64,000 nt of DNA. It comes from Chloroflexota bacterium (lineage in GTDB: Bacteria > Chloroflexota > Anaerolineae > Anaerolineales > Anaerolineaceae). The stretch is taken from NCBI GenBank assembly GCA_021779955.1, contig JAJXZS010000048.1, forward strand, positions 47,514 through 111,513, given 5' to 3'. The notes under the pieces were generated by a model. The model was not told the DNA's origin. It did no database searches and was given only the letters and a program-made list of their open reading frames with translations. Below, piece by piece: positions 1 through 9,221 of the stretch. The position numbers were made by a program, and so were the translations under genes. The stretch's first letter is position 1. Every line of letters begins with the position of its first letter.

Positions 1-2
1 CC

Positions 3-1904
3 TGGTCGACGACGCAATGGTATCCTGCCGATGAACCCATGCAGATCAGCCGATTGGGCAGTGCGCAGCTTCCCATGATTCAGTATGCGGGAACGCCGCT
101 TCTCAAAAAGAAAGGTCATTTCAGCAGCGACTTCTTTGCTGCAATCGGAGACCGCAAATCTCGCAATGGATTCCTCATGGGATTTCTATCTCAAAAAGAG
201 CAATTTGGATCGATCACCTGCTCCTTTGGCAGATCGATCTCGTTACAAATGTGGGCTAACGGAGACGATGTACGACTGGATCCCGGGCGAACGTTTTCCA
301 CCGATTGGGCCGTCTTCAATCCCATTCAGCTCGATCACCGTGATCCCCTTGGGAAATACACCGAAGCAGTTGCACGAGAGAATGCCGTCCGGCTGCCGGC
401 GGACGTCCCGGTGGGTTGGTGCTCATGGTATCAGTACTACACCAGGGTGACGGCTGCCGATGTCGAAAAGAATCTCAATTTTATCCTGGATAAGCAGGAA
501 GAACTGCCAGTTCAACTTGTTCAAATCGATGATGGGTTCGAAACCCAGGTTGGCGATTGGTTCAGCTTCAAGGACTCATTCAAAGAAGGTGTGAAATCGC
601 TTGCCGATTCTATTTCGAGCCAGGGGTTAACTCCCGGATTGTGGCTTGCTCCGTTTGCAGTCCATCCCAAATCGCAATTGATGAAAGACCACCCGGATTG
701 GATCTTGCGCACCGCTCGAGGAAAGCCGGTCAACGCGGGGTTTGGCTGGGGGACCTTTTTCACCGGCCTGGATCTGACGGTTCCGGAAGCTCTTGCATAT
801 GCAGCGAAGGTCGTGCGAACGGCCGAGACCGAATGGGGTTTTCCATACCTCAAGTTGGATTTTCTGTATACCGCAGCATTGCCCGGAGTATATCGTGATG
901 AGACGGTGACGCGGGCTCAAGTCATGCGGATGGGCATGCAGACGATCCGGGATGCCGTTGGTCAAAACACATTCCTTCTAGGATGCGGCGCGCCGCTTGG
1001 CAGCGTGATTGGCCTGGTGGATGCCAACCGGATCGGCCCGGATGTGAGCGGAGATTGGGCACCCCGCGTGGGCATCATCCAGGGCATGGTTGCGAACGAG
1101 CTGGGCGTACCTTGCGCGCGGAATTCGATTCGGAGCATTATCACGCGCGCAAACTTGAATCGCCGCTGGTGGATCAATGATCCTGATTGCCTGTTGATTC
1201 GCCCCAAAATGGCTCTTAAGGCTCACGAGGTGCGCTCGCTTGCTTCAGTGATTGCATTAACCGGGGGCGCGTTGCTCATTTCGGATAATCTGACCGACGT
1301 GCCTGAGGATCGATTGCGAATTGCCGAATCACTTCTTCCACCAATCGGAGAGCAGGCGAGGGTGATCGATTGGTTCGATCGCAAGATGCCCGAGAAGCTT
1401 CGAGTTGATCTGGACAACGAAACCGGCGGGTGGACTGTGCTTGGCGCCTTCAATTGGGACGATGTGCCCCATGATTTTACGCTCACGCCGGCGAGTTTCG
1501 GCCTGGACGATGGGGAATACTGGCTGTGCGAATTTTGGAGCGGGCATTTACGCCGCTTCAGCAGCGACCACCCTGCGCGATACAGGCAAGTCCCTGCTCA
1601 CAGCGGCTTGGTATTGAGTGCGCGGATCGCAGAACCCGGAAAGGCCGTCTATATTGGCAGTGATCTGCATATTTCACAGGGAATGGAGGTCTCCTCCTGG
1701 CAGGAGACCGGGGGGGGGCTTGAGATCAAATTTCGGCTGCCGCGCACGGCGCAAGGGAATATTGTGATCAGCGTGCCGAAAACGGTTGGTCAGGTGCTGC
1801 TGAATGGATTACCGGTCGAATTCATCCAGCAAAATGCTGAGCTGCTGCAAATCCCGCTGATGGTGGAGGGGTTCGCGGATGTGGAAGTGATTTATACCGC
1901 ATGA
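3..1904 (+). CDS. Alpha-galactosidase, GH36 family (5' end outside window)
   Basis: The reading frame is open to the left window edge, so the gene is truncated at its 5' end; the first internal ATG is at 39. The protein matches the catalytic barrel of GH36/melibiase enzymes, which remove terminal alpha-galactose from oligosaccharides. Visible landmarks are GWCSWYQYY near residue 126 (counted from the ATG at 39), the KLDFLY motif with the expected nucleophile Asp near 274, and GPDVSGDW with the expected acid/base Asp near 335. A beta-sandwich C-terminal domain follows. No signal peptide can be judged because the N-terminus is missing. A strong hairpin terminator follows immediately. Family assignment is firm; the exact substrate (raffinose, melibiose or another galactoside) is not determined. 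Confidence 0.85.
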   Translation, partial: WSTTQWYPADEPMQISRLGSAQLPMIQYAGTPLLKKKGHFSSDFFAAIGDRKSRNGFLMGFLSQKEQFGSITCSFGRSISLQMWANGDDVRLDPGRTFSTDWAVFNPIQLDHRDPLGKYTEAVARENAVRLPADVPVGWCSWYQYYTRVTAADVEKNLNFILDKQEELPVQLVQIDDGFETQVGDWFSFKDSFKEGVKSLADSISSQGLTPGLWLAPFAVHPKSQLMKDHPDWILRTARGKPVNAGFGWGTFFTGLDLTVPEALAYAAKVVRTAETEWGFPYLKLDFLYTAALPGVYRDETVTRAQVMRMGMQTIRDAVGQNTFLLGCGAPLGSVIGLVDANRIGPDVSGDWAPRVGIIQGMVANELGVPCARNSIRSIITRANLNRRWWINDPDCLLIRPKMALKAHEVRSLASVIALTGGALLISDNLTDVPEDRLRIAESLLPPIGEQARVIDWFDRKMPEKLRVDLDNETGGWTVLGAFNWDDVPHDFTLTPASFGLDDGEYWLCEFWSGHLRRFSSDHPARYRQVPAHSGLVLSARIAEPGKAVYIGSDLHISQGMEVSSWQETGGGLEIKFRLPRTAQGNIVISVPKTVGQVLLNGLPVEFIQQNAELLQIPLMVEGFADVEVIYTA

Positions 1905-1938
1905 AAAAGAGGCGCACCATGGTGCGCCTCTTTTTTTT
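1904..1938. terminator. Bidirectional rho-independent terminator
   Basis: A GC-rich inverted repeat (AGAGGCGCACC with GGTGCGCCTCT) is flanked by A-runs on the left and T-runs on the right. It lies between the convergent galactosidase gene and the nuclease gene on the minus strand and can serve both. Confidence 0.9.
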
Positions 1939-1954
1939 CCAAACAAACATGCGG

Positions 1955-4900
1955 CTAATGGAAAATGATGCTTCCATTGCCAATGTTGACCAGGCTGCCG
2001 GTGTCGTAGACAATGCCGCTGGCATCCCAGATCATGACTTTGATCTGATCAGGTGAATCATCCTTTAACGTGATCAGGAAATTGTATTCACCTTCGCCGT
2101 TGATTGTCCCGCTTCCTTTCAGCATGGCAATGTTACCTACCTGTGATAGCCAGTCATAACCGGTGCTCTCGAAGAGCATATCATTGCCAAGATCCAATTC
2201 AGTATCCCCTGTCAGTACAGTGGATCTGTTCTTGTATTTGGCTGCAAAGTCAAATTTCGCCTTGTAGACGTCCACGGGAGACGTAAACCAGCCACCGCCG
2301 GAGACAAAGCCACCATACTCCAGGCTCATTGCAAAGGTGGCTGCGTTTGGATCGTGGTCGCTGGTACCGCGGGCGATATCACCGGGGTACTCGGCAGGGA
2401 AGTCGCTGTTGATGTGGGCGATCTTGAAGTCCTGCAGCGTTCCGAGCAGGGGTTGGTTGACGAACATCTGGTCCAATGTCTGCGCCATGCCTAGGTAAAC
2501 ATAGCTGTAGGCTGCTTCAGGTGCAGTGCCAAGGAGCACTCCCCAGAGGTTCTGCAGTCCAAGAGCGGGTTCGTACAACGCACCCAATTGCTCCGGAGCA
2601 TCCAGGGATGTGTTGTCAGGTTCGGGGTAGACGTTGAGGTCGCCGCCCATCACGATTTTGGCGTCAGGGTTGACCGTCTCGAGATAGCTGATGATGGCTG
2701 CGTTGTACCTGGCCTGCTCGGTGCGGTGTTCCACGCAGCTATCGGGTCCGCTCTTGAAGTGGTTGTTGATTACATACACATCATTGTAGAAAGGATCGCC
2801 GATCTCGCCGACAAAAATGCGGAAGAGGGCCACGCTGGCCGCGCGCGGGAAGACCCAACTGGTTTCACAGGCTGAAATTCCTTCCGGCAGCACAGCATTC
2901 AATGTCTTTGGATTGGAGATGTCACTGTTGGCGGGGACACCTGCGCCTGGATAGTCGATCGCAGGAGTAGTGCCCAGGATGGGATCGCCAGTGGGATCGA
3001 CGAGTTCCACCCGATCGGTGCGATACATGAATGCGGGCGCGATGCCCCGCAAATCAGAGCTATCGCGGTCGAAGGCAGAGTCGTATGATGGACCTCCAAG
3101 ATTCGCGATCTCGATCGCTAGATCCTGAAGCACATCCGGTTTTCCGTCTGCATTGTTGACTTCGCCGCAATCGAGCGCTCCATCGGTCACTTTGCAGATA
3201 TCCTGGTTTTCCACTTCCTGCACCATCAGGACGTCAGGGCTGTGCAAATCGTCGATGATCTGAAGTGCAATGTCGTGTATCCGGGCCTGATAGGCTTCCA
3301 GGCTGGCGGGCACGTAGTTGAAGGGCGCTGAGATTTTATCGATGAAGGGTGGCACCGCAGGGCAACCTGGATCTCCGGCGAAATCGCACCCGGAAAACGG
3401 ATTATTGCGATAGTCATACAGGTTCTCGAGATTGTAGTCGACGATGTTGTAAGCAACAGTACGATCCGTGATCTCTTGAACAGGGTTGTTGGCAGCCGGA
3501 TCCACGCCTTCAGCATAAGTCGGTTGATCCGTAATCTCGATCCTGTACTTGCTGTAGGTGTAGTTCAACCCTCCTGATGGGGCATTCGTAACAGTATCGA
3601 ATGTCCGTGCCGGGCTGATCAGCTCGTATTGATTTTCGGCAGTGAATTTAATGCCCAGGCTTCCCATCAGGATGCGATAGCCGTTACCATCCCAGACCGT
3701 TGGATCATAATTGTCATCCAGTGGGTTCGCGTCGCGAAAAGCCCGGCGCTCGTATGGGTCAACGCGTTGGGCAATCGTGCTGTCGGGACCAGCGATCCAG
3801 ACTTCTGCATCCGCAGGGCTAAACACATTGCGGCCGCCGAGCACGATGCTATCTTCAGGCACCTGCACGCGCATGCCTTGCATGCGTTCCCAATAGCGGT
3901 TAGCGTCCGCCAGGCTGACTGGCGGGTCAGCCACGACGGGGGCAATCTCAGTGTCGATATCGATCCCACTGTGTTCAATATAGATCAAGGTTGGACCCGT
4001 AAGCTCGGTCATATTGTAGTATTCACTGATTTTGCCTGTGATGACGATTTCATCGCCGACTACAGGCGTGTAATACCCGAATGGCGCCTTGATATCTGGA
4101 TATGTCCCCATATAGACGAAAAGGCCATCGGAAGTGTCCGGATTCCCATCCGCTGTCGCTGCTGTATTCTGGATAAATATCCCATAATAAGGTTTTGCGG
4201 GATTGGCGGTTGCTTGAAGGGTATTTTCGTAGACCACAGCCTTAACGGTGACAGTCTGACCTACATAGGGTGACACGTGCGCAGTTCCGTTATCCGCATC
4301 TGCGACTACCCCATTGACTGTTCCGATGGGAAGGATTGACAAAAGCGTAATCGGGATTTGTCTTGTGTCGGACCGACCTTCGGCGTCGCTAAAGGTGCAG
4401 ACTGGGTAGCTCGTGCCAGGAGTGGTATCGGCAGTGGAAAATGAGAATACACTGTCATCAGCTACAAGGTCGCCGTGCGTTGCATCATCGTATAATGGCT
4501 GCGTTGTAGAACCGCCGATGGAGCTCAGGTCGCATGTGACGGTAATTCCTGTGCTTGCCGGGTCTAAGCCCGGGCTCACTGCCATTGTGAGCAATGCCGT
4601 TTCACCTTCTCCAACATAAGCAGGCGTCGCAAGGCCAACTGCACTGAAGGGGTAGAGGCTGTTTCTTGGGTTCGGCGCGCCTACAATAAAATCATTGAAG
4701 TTATTATCCGTATCGATCGAGCCGTCTCCATTACGCAGCACAGCAGTTGTGTTACCTGGAGCTGCGGTAGGGGAGCCTTCAAAGCAACTAGCGCTTCCAA
4801 AACCTACAAAATCGACAACAGCTGGATTGCTAAGGGGACAACCGCCCGTCAAAGCCGTGGCGTTATTCACCAATGCAACTTTCCCAGCCGTTGCAGACAT

Positions 4901-5266
4901 AAAAATGTTACCGACAGCATCAGGTGGAGGAAGGTAGATGGTACCTCCGGAGCCTGCTGCCTCTTGAACCAGGTAATAATGTCCCGGCTGGATCAAACCT
5001 GACAAGGTGGTCTTATTTGTCCAGGATGTTCCTGCGGCTGAAGCGTATTGGACAGTCCAACCGGTGACGTCCACTGCTGAAGAACCCAGGTTGTAGAGTT
5101 CGATGAAGTCATTCTTATATGTGGCGCCAGAGTTTCCCCCACCGCCATAGATTTGGCTGATGACGATTGTGGTCGAGACAGCTTGAACCGGTCGTGCGGG
5201 GACGAATCCGAGCACAACCGCTGTAATCACAATTACAGACAGCAACAACTGGAAAGTCTTTTTCAT
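1955..5266 (-). CDS. Secreted nuclease with lamin-tail and endonuclease/exonuclease/phosphatase domains
   Basis: This 1103-residue protein starts at the ATG at 5266, which has GGAGG just upstream; longer in-frame extensions lack a ribosome site. It begins with a signal peptide (MKKTFQLLLS, hydrophobic core, then VQA). An LTD (lamin-tail) domain follows at about 30-190, with the typical IVISQIYGGGG start and WTVQY. After a central beta-rich region comes an endonuclease/exonuclease/phosphatase fold at about 590-980, with YNLENLYD, MVQEVEN, MGGDLNVYP and SDHDPNA. A C-terminal beta domain of about 100 residues ends the chain. The layout is that of ExeM/NucH-like extracellular nucleases, so it probably degrades external DNA for phosphate or nucleosides. 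The exact substrate is inferred. Confidence 0.8.
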   Translation of the reverse strand: MKKTFQLLLSVIVITAVVLGFVPARPVQAVSTTIVISQIYGGGGNSGATYKNDFIELYNLGSSAVDVTGWTVQYASAAGTSWTNKTTLSGLIQPGHYYLVQEAAGSGGTIYLPPPDAVGNIFMSATAGKVALVNNATALTGGCPLSNPAVVDFVGFGSASCFEGSPTAAPGNTTAVLRNGDGSIDTDNNFNDFIVGAPNPRNSLYPFSAVGLATPAYVGEGETALLTMAVSPGLDPASTGITVTCDLSSIGGSTTQPLYDDATHGDLVADDSVFSFSTADTTPGTSYPVCTFSDAEGRSDTRQIPITLLSILPIGTVNGVVADADNGTAHVSPYVGQTVTVKAVVYENTLQATANPAKPYYGIFIQNTAATADGNPDTSDGLFVYMGTYPDIKAPFGYYTPVVGDEIVITGKISEYYNMTELTGPTLIYIEHSGIDIDTEIAPVVADPPVSLADANRYWERMQGMRVQVPEDSIVLGGRNVFSPADAEVWIAGPDSTIAQRVDPYERRAFRDANPLDDNYDPTVWDGNGYRILMGSLGIKFTAENQYELISPARTFDTVTNAPSGGLNYTYSKYRIEITDQPTYAEGVDPAANNPVQEITDRTVAYNIVDYNLENLYDYRNNPFSGCDFAGDPGCPAVPPFIDKISAPFNYVPASLEAYQARIHDIALQIIDDLHSPDVLMVQEVENQDICKVTDGALDCGEVNNADGKPDVLQDLAIEIANLGGPSYDSAFDRDSSDLRGIAPAFMYRTDRVELVDPTGDPILGTTPAIDYPGAGVPANSDISNPKTLNAVLPEGISACETSWVFPRAASVALFRIFVGEIGDPFYNDVYVINNHFKSGPDSCVEHRTEQARYNAAIISYLETVNPDAKIVMGGDLNVYPEPDNTSLDAPEQLGALYEPALGLQNLWGVLLGTAPEAAYSYVYLGMAQTLDQMFVNQPLLGTLQDFKIAHINSDFPAEYPGDIARGTSDHDPNAATFAMSLEYGGFVSGGGWFTSPVDVYKAKFDFAAKYKNRSTVLTGDTELDLGNDMLFESTGYDWLSQVGNIAMLKGSGTINGEGEYNFLITLKDDSPDQIKVMIWDASGIVYDTGSLVNIGNGSIIFH

Positions 5267-5444
5267 GCGATTCCTCCGTTCAAACAAATGAATACGAGAA
5301 AGTTGAAAAAACTTCCGCGGCAATTGGGATATTTGTCAATCAGTGGGAGTGGTGAGCCGTGGCCTTCGAGCCAGACACTTTTTTACTAATTTAGAATTAA
5401 GTGCATTTATTATTTTAGTGATAATTCTAAGAAATTCAAGTAAA

Positions 5445-5477
5445 AAGGCCAACATCCAAATCTCGGATGTTGGCCTT
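5445..5477 (-). terminator. Rho-independent terminator of the DUF4349 gene
   Basis: A 13-bp inverted repeat (AAGGCCAACATCC with GGATGTTGGCCTT) lies 20 bp beyond the stop codon of the minus-strand gene. On the minus strand it is followed by a run of Ts. Confidence 0.85.
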
Positions 5478-5496
5478 GTGAATATTTCGAGATGCT

Positions 5497-6471
5497 TTAG
5501 GGAGCAGTCGGCGGAAGAGGCGGGATTCCAGCCATTTGAACTTTCCTGGTTTTGCGGGTGATCGCGCGAATGATGAAGTAGGCAGGGACACCGATGAGCA
5601 CCAGGAGCGGCAGAACATAGATACCAAACCAGATCAAGACTGTTCCAAGGCCCTTCAATGTGTCGACCAGGGATTGGAGAGCATCGGCCGCGATCCCTTT
5701 GGGCTCCCATCCGGCGACTGTGATGGGAGCAATCGTCTCCTTGGCCTGAAGGGTGACATTGATCAGCGATTTTGCAGTTGCCTGATCATAATACTGAATT
5801 TGACCTTTCAGAACCTCGATCTGCTGCTCGATATCCTTCTTTTGGTTATAGATGGCAAGCACATCTTCGGTTTTTGTTGCGTTTTTGTAAAAGGAAGCGA
5901 GTTCTACTTGAGCTTCTTCCAGGTTCTTTAGCCGCGATTTCAGGTCGGTGTAGGTTTGAGTGATGTCCTGGCCGGTGACGTTTTCGGTGATCACGTATTT
6001 CGTCGTGTCGCCGGTCAGTGCTTTGATCTGGTCAAGCGCATCGTTCAGTTTGTCTGCAGGAACACGGATCGATACGTAAGCCACTGGGACTTCCACTCCC
6101 TGGCCGGTTTGGGTTTTGTACAAATTTGTGCTGACGACCAGTCCGCCCATGTTTGCGGCGAGTTTCTGAATGTCGGCCATCGATTTGGTGGGATCGTCGA
6201 CGGCGATCTCGAGATCAGCGTTGTAGACGATCATCTGCAGCTCAGGCTGCGCGGGGGAAGCAACATAGTTTGCCGATCCAGCAGCGGTTTGACCGGTTAC
6301 TGCTCCGAGAGGCGCTTCTGGCTGCATCTCTGCAGAAGATCTGGACTGATCGGCACCCTTTGAGTTGAAGTATTCCAGGGCTGGCGCAACCGTTGGTGCG
6401 GCCTGGGCACAGGCGGCCAGAACTAATACGAGCAAGGCAATAGAAGCAACTACTCGAAATGCTTTCATCAT
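5497..6471 (-). CDS. DUF4349 membrane lipoprotein
   Basis: The 324-residue protein has a lipoprotein signal ending in a LAAC-like lipobox near residue 20. A periplasmic/extracellular beta-alpha domain follows (about 75-165), then a coiled coil (about 170-235, KSRLKNLEEAQVELASFY region). Near 275-305 there is one transmembrane helix and then a short basic tail (RAITRKTRK). This matches the DUF4349 family, whose function is unknown; members sit in the membrane with the coiled coil outside. The start is supported by GAGGAG seven bases before the ATG. It appears monocistronic, with its own terminator. Confidence 0.8.
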   Translation of the reverse strand: MMKAFRVVASIALLVLVLAACAQAAPTVAPALEYFNSKGADQSRSSAEMQPEAPLGAVTGQTAAGSANYVASPAQPELQMIVYNADLEIAVDDPTKSMADIQKLAANMGGLVVSTNLYKTQTGQGVEVPVAYVSIRVPADKLNDALDQIKALTGDTTKYVITENVTGQDITQTYTDLKSRLKNLEEAQVELASFYKNATKTEDVLAIYNQKKDIEQQIEVLKGQIQYYDQATAKSLINVTLQAKETIAPITVAGWEPKGIAADALQSLVDTLKGLGTVLIWFGIYVLPLLVLIGVPAYFIIRAITRKTRKVQMAGIPPLPPTAP

Positions 6472-6533
6472 TTTCTCCTCATTTACATTAGGCGGTCAAT
6501 GCCAAGACGAACGCGGCAGTGTAAAAGTTCCCC

Positions 6534-7268
6534 CTACCAACCTTCTGCAAGGCGATGAGCGTGCTTTTCGGGGAGTCCTGCAGCGATGATCCGATTTTGG
6601 ACTGAGGCAATATCGTATTCGATGCGGCGGATGCGCCATGTCATGTTCTCCGGGTCGAGAATCGCAAAAGATGCTTTCGGATTATGATCGCGCGGCTGGC
6701 CGACAGAACCCGGATTCAAGATCTTGCGTCCTGTCAATTTGACCTGATCCGTCGATTTCACCAGTTCTCGCTTGACCTGTTTCGAGGTTTCGTCTTCGGT
6801 AAACGCAAGCGGCAAGTGGGTGTGGCCCACGAGAGCGAATGGCGTTTCAAAATAAGAGAAGTTGAGCAAGGCGGTGTATGGATCGAGAACATATTCCCAA
6901 ATGGGGCTGCGCGGGCTGGCATGGACAAGCGTAAAGACCGAAGACCCGCGCCTTTCCGGCAATGATTTGAGATATTCGAAATTAGCAGGCTTCAATACCG
7001 ATTTGGTCCAGTGGATGGAAAGGGAAGCGTCATGGTTGAACTTTTCCAGATCAAGGGCATCGATCACTGCTGCATCGTGGTTGCCCATGAGGCAGGTGAG
7101 ATTGGGTAAAGCTTGAATTCGCTCGACGCATTCGTTTGGATCAGGGCCGTATCCAACAAGGTCTCCCAGGCACCAAACCGCATCCACCATGGCATTTGCA
7201 GCAATCACTGCCTCGAGGGCAGTGATATTTGCATGGATATCTGAAATTACTAGAATACGCATCGGCAT
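6534..7268 (-). CDS. YfcE-like metallophosphoesterase
   Basis: The 244-residue protein carries the calcineurin-like phosphoesterase signature in order: SDIHAN near residue 10, GDLVGYGPDP near 37, GNHD near 63, and GHTH near 148. These residues bind two metal ions. Relatives hydrolyse phosphodiesters or phosphoproteins; the natural substrate here is unknown. The start could be 7268 or the ATG two codons later; neither has a strong ribosome site. It sits next to the methionine operon on the same strand, but 74 bp separate them. Confidence 0.85.
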   Translation of the reverse strand: MPMRILVISDIHANITALEAVIAANAMVDAVWCLGDLVGYGPDPNECVERIQALPNLTCLMGNHDAAVIDALDLEKFNHDASLSIHWTKSVLKPANFEYLKSLPERRGSSVFTLVHASPRSPIWEYVLDPYTALLNFSYFETPFALVGHTHLPLAFTEDETSKQVKRELVKSTDQVKLTGRKILNPGSVGQPRDHNPKASFAILDPENMTWRIRRIEYDIASVQNRIIAAGLPEKHAHRLAEGW

Positions 7269-7342
7269 CTCATCAGGGATAAATAGATTAGGAATGATTG
7301 TACATGAACCTGCGAAATATGGATACGGATTTTAAGATTCAA

Positions 7343-9211
7343 TTAGCGTATGGCTTCGATAATCTCCGCAGCATAATCGTAACGGTGAAACGCAGGCATC
7401 AAATAAACTCCCTGAACCAGAGGTCGTATTTGTTCGATGAGATCCACAGTCGCCGCAATACCTGTCTGAGCCCCTTTTTCGCCGCTTGTCCGCATCCGCT
7501 CTATGGTTTGATTTGGGATGACGATTCCCGGCACTTCTTGTTGCAGGAAGTTGGCATGCCGGACACTTGCGAGCGGCAAAAGACCCACAAGCAGCGGGAT
7601 CTGGAGTTTTCCAAATTCACTTTCATATGTTTCCAGGAAACGAGAAACCAGGCGGGCATCATAGATGGGCTGGGTAAGGATGAAATCAGAGCCTGCCGAT
7701 AGTTTTCTGCGCAATTTCTTGATTTCATCAACAAGATCAGCAGGATTCAGGTTCAATGCACATCCAGCGAAGAAACTGGTTGGCTGGCCGATATCGGAAC
7801 CTGCATGGTCTACACCGGCGTTGAACCCCTGCTTGATAAGTTTGATCAACCCCGAGGGCACCAGATCGAAATTATTGTTTGCTGCCGGGTAATCGCCGAT
7901 CTCGGTGGGATCACCCATGACGACAAACACGTTGCGTACATCCAGGGCATGGGCAGCCAACAGGTCGCCCTGCACCCGCAGCAGGTTGCGTCCACGGGTT
8001 GGAAAATGCAGCACCGTTTCGATTCCCACTTTGCTCTGGATCAAGCTGCAGACCGCCCAGGGGCTCATGCGCATGCGCGCCATGGGGCTGTCTGCCACAT
8101 CGATCACGTCGGCTCCTGCTTCAGCCAGCAAGCTGGCTCCGGCCAGGAGCTTATGTGTCGAAAGGCCTCGCGGTGGATCCATTTCTACAGCAATAACGAA
8201 ATTGCCATTTTTGAGTTTCTCAGCGAGCCGTGTCGGTGATTGGGCTGTGGATTCGTTCGAATCGCCATTCACATCGATGCTTTCAAATACGATTTCGTTT
8301 ACTTCGATTTGCGGATTGTCTTCGACGGCTTTAGCCATTGCTGCAATGTGCGCAGGTGTAGTACCGCAACATCCGCCCAGAACACAGGCGCCTTCATGCA
8401 AGAACGATAACGCATACTCCCCAAAGTACCCCGCGCCTGCAGGATACATGATCCTTCCTTCCACTTGATGTGGCCAACCGGCGTTTGGCATAACCGAGTA
8501 ACGCGCGTCGGGGACTCTTTCCCTCATCGACTTGAGAAGGTTCAGGATCTGGTTCGGTCCGCCGGAGCAATTGATGCCAATCACATCTGCCCCGGCATCC
8601 TTGAGCTTCCTGGCAACCTTTGCCGGAGGATCACCCAGCAGGGTCAAATTATCCCGGGTAAATGTCATCGATGCCAGGACAGGCAGGTTTGGAGCGACTT
8701 CCCGGGCAGCCTTCACGGCTTCCACCGCTTCATACAAATCTGCCATGGTCTCGATCAGAATGAGGTCGACGTTGGCGGATGCCAATGCCGCGATTTGCTC
8801 GGCAAAGGCGGCGCGAGCCTGTTCGAGTTGAACGCGTCCAAAAGGAGCGATCCGTACGCCGAGGGGTCCAACGTCACCGGCGATCAAAACGTCTTTACCG
8901 CTTTGTTCGACAGCTTTGCGGGCAATCTCGACCCCGGCGGTGTTGATTTGTTTTAGTTTGTCTGCCAACCCATGTTGGGTCAATTTGAAGCGGTTGGCGC
9001 CAAAGGTGTTGGTCTGGATCATATTGGAGCCTGCGGCAATATACTCAAGGTGAATTTGCGCCACAAGCTCGGCATTTTCAAGATTCAGAGCATCAAAACA
9101 AACATCAGGATTTGCTCCGCGGCTGTACAGCATCGTACCCATCGCGCCATCCGAAATGATCGGCTGGTGATTGGAAATCTTATCGATAAACTTACCCCTA
9201 ATCTCGCTCAT
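7343..9211 (-). CDS. Bifunctional homocysteine S-methyltransferase / methylenetetrahydrofolate reductase
   Basis: This 622-residue fusion has an N-terminal Zn-dependent homocysteine methyltransferase domain (about 1-300, with DGAMGTML, INCSG and GGCCGTTPAH supplying the three zinc cysteines). The C-terminal domain is a flavin-dependent MTHFR barrel (about 325-622). The arrangement matches Bacillus YitJ. The reductase makes 5-methyl-THF; the transferase makes methionine from homocysteine, and its methyl donor is uncertain in this subfamily. The start at 9211 is preferred because GAGG precedes it and it lies just after the metH stop. The two genes form an operon with the SAM riboswitch upstream, so the reductase here feeds methyl-THF directly to MetH. 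Confidence 0.9.
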   Translation of the reverse strand: MSEIRGKFIDKISNHQPIISDGAMGTMLYSRGANPDVCFDALNLENAELVAQIHLEYIAAGSNMIQTNTFGANRFKLTQHGLADKLKQINTAGVEIARKAVEQSGKDVLIAGDVGPLGVRIAPFGRVQLEQARAAFAEQIAALASANVDLILIETMADLYEAVEAVKAAREVAPNLPVLASMTFTRDNLTLLGDPPAKVARKLKDAGADVIGINCSGGPNQILNLLKSMRERVPDARYSVMPNAGWPHQVEGRIMYPAGAGYFGEYALSFLHEGACVLGGCCGTTPAHIAAMAKAVEDNPQIEVNEIVFESIDVNGDSNESTAQSPTRLAEKLKNGNFVIAVEMDPPRGLSTHKLLAGASLLAEAGADVIDVADSPMARMRMSPWAVCSLIQSKVGIETVLHFPTRGRNLLRVQGDLLAAHALDVRNVFVVMGDPTEIGDYPAANNNFDLVPSGLIKLIKQGFNAGVDHAGSDIGQPTSFFAGCALNLNPADLVDEIKKLRRKLSAGSDFILTQPIYDARLVSRFLETYESEFGKLQIPLLVGLLPLASVRHANFLQQEVPGIVIPNQTIERMRTSGEKGAQTGIAATVDLIEQIRPLVQGVYLMPAFHRYDYAAEIIEAIR

Positions 9212-9221
9212 TTGCCTCAAC

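Noticed and set aside
3629..4273. A 214-codon plus-strand frame inside the nuclease gene
   Set aside because: It is a shadow of the large minus-strand gene and has no family signal.
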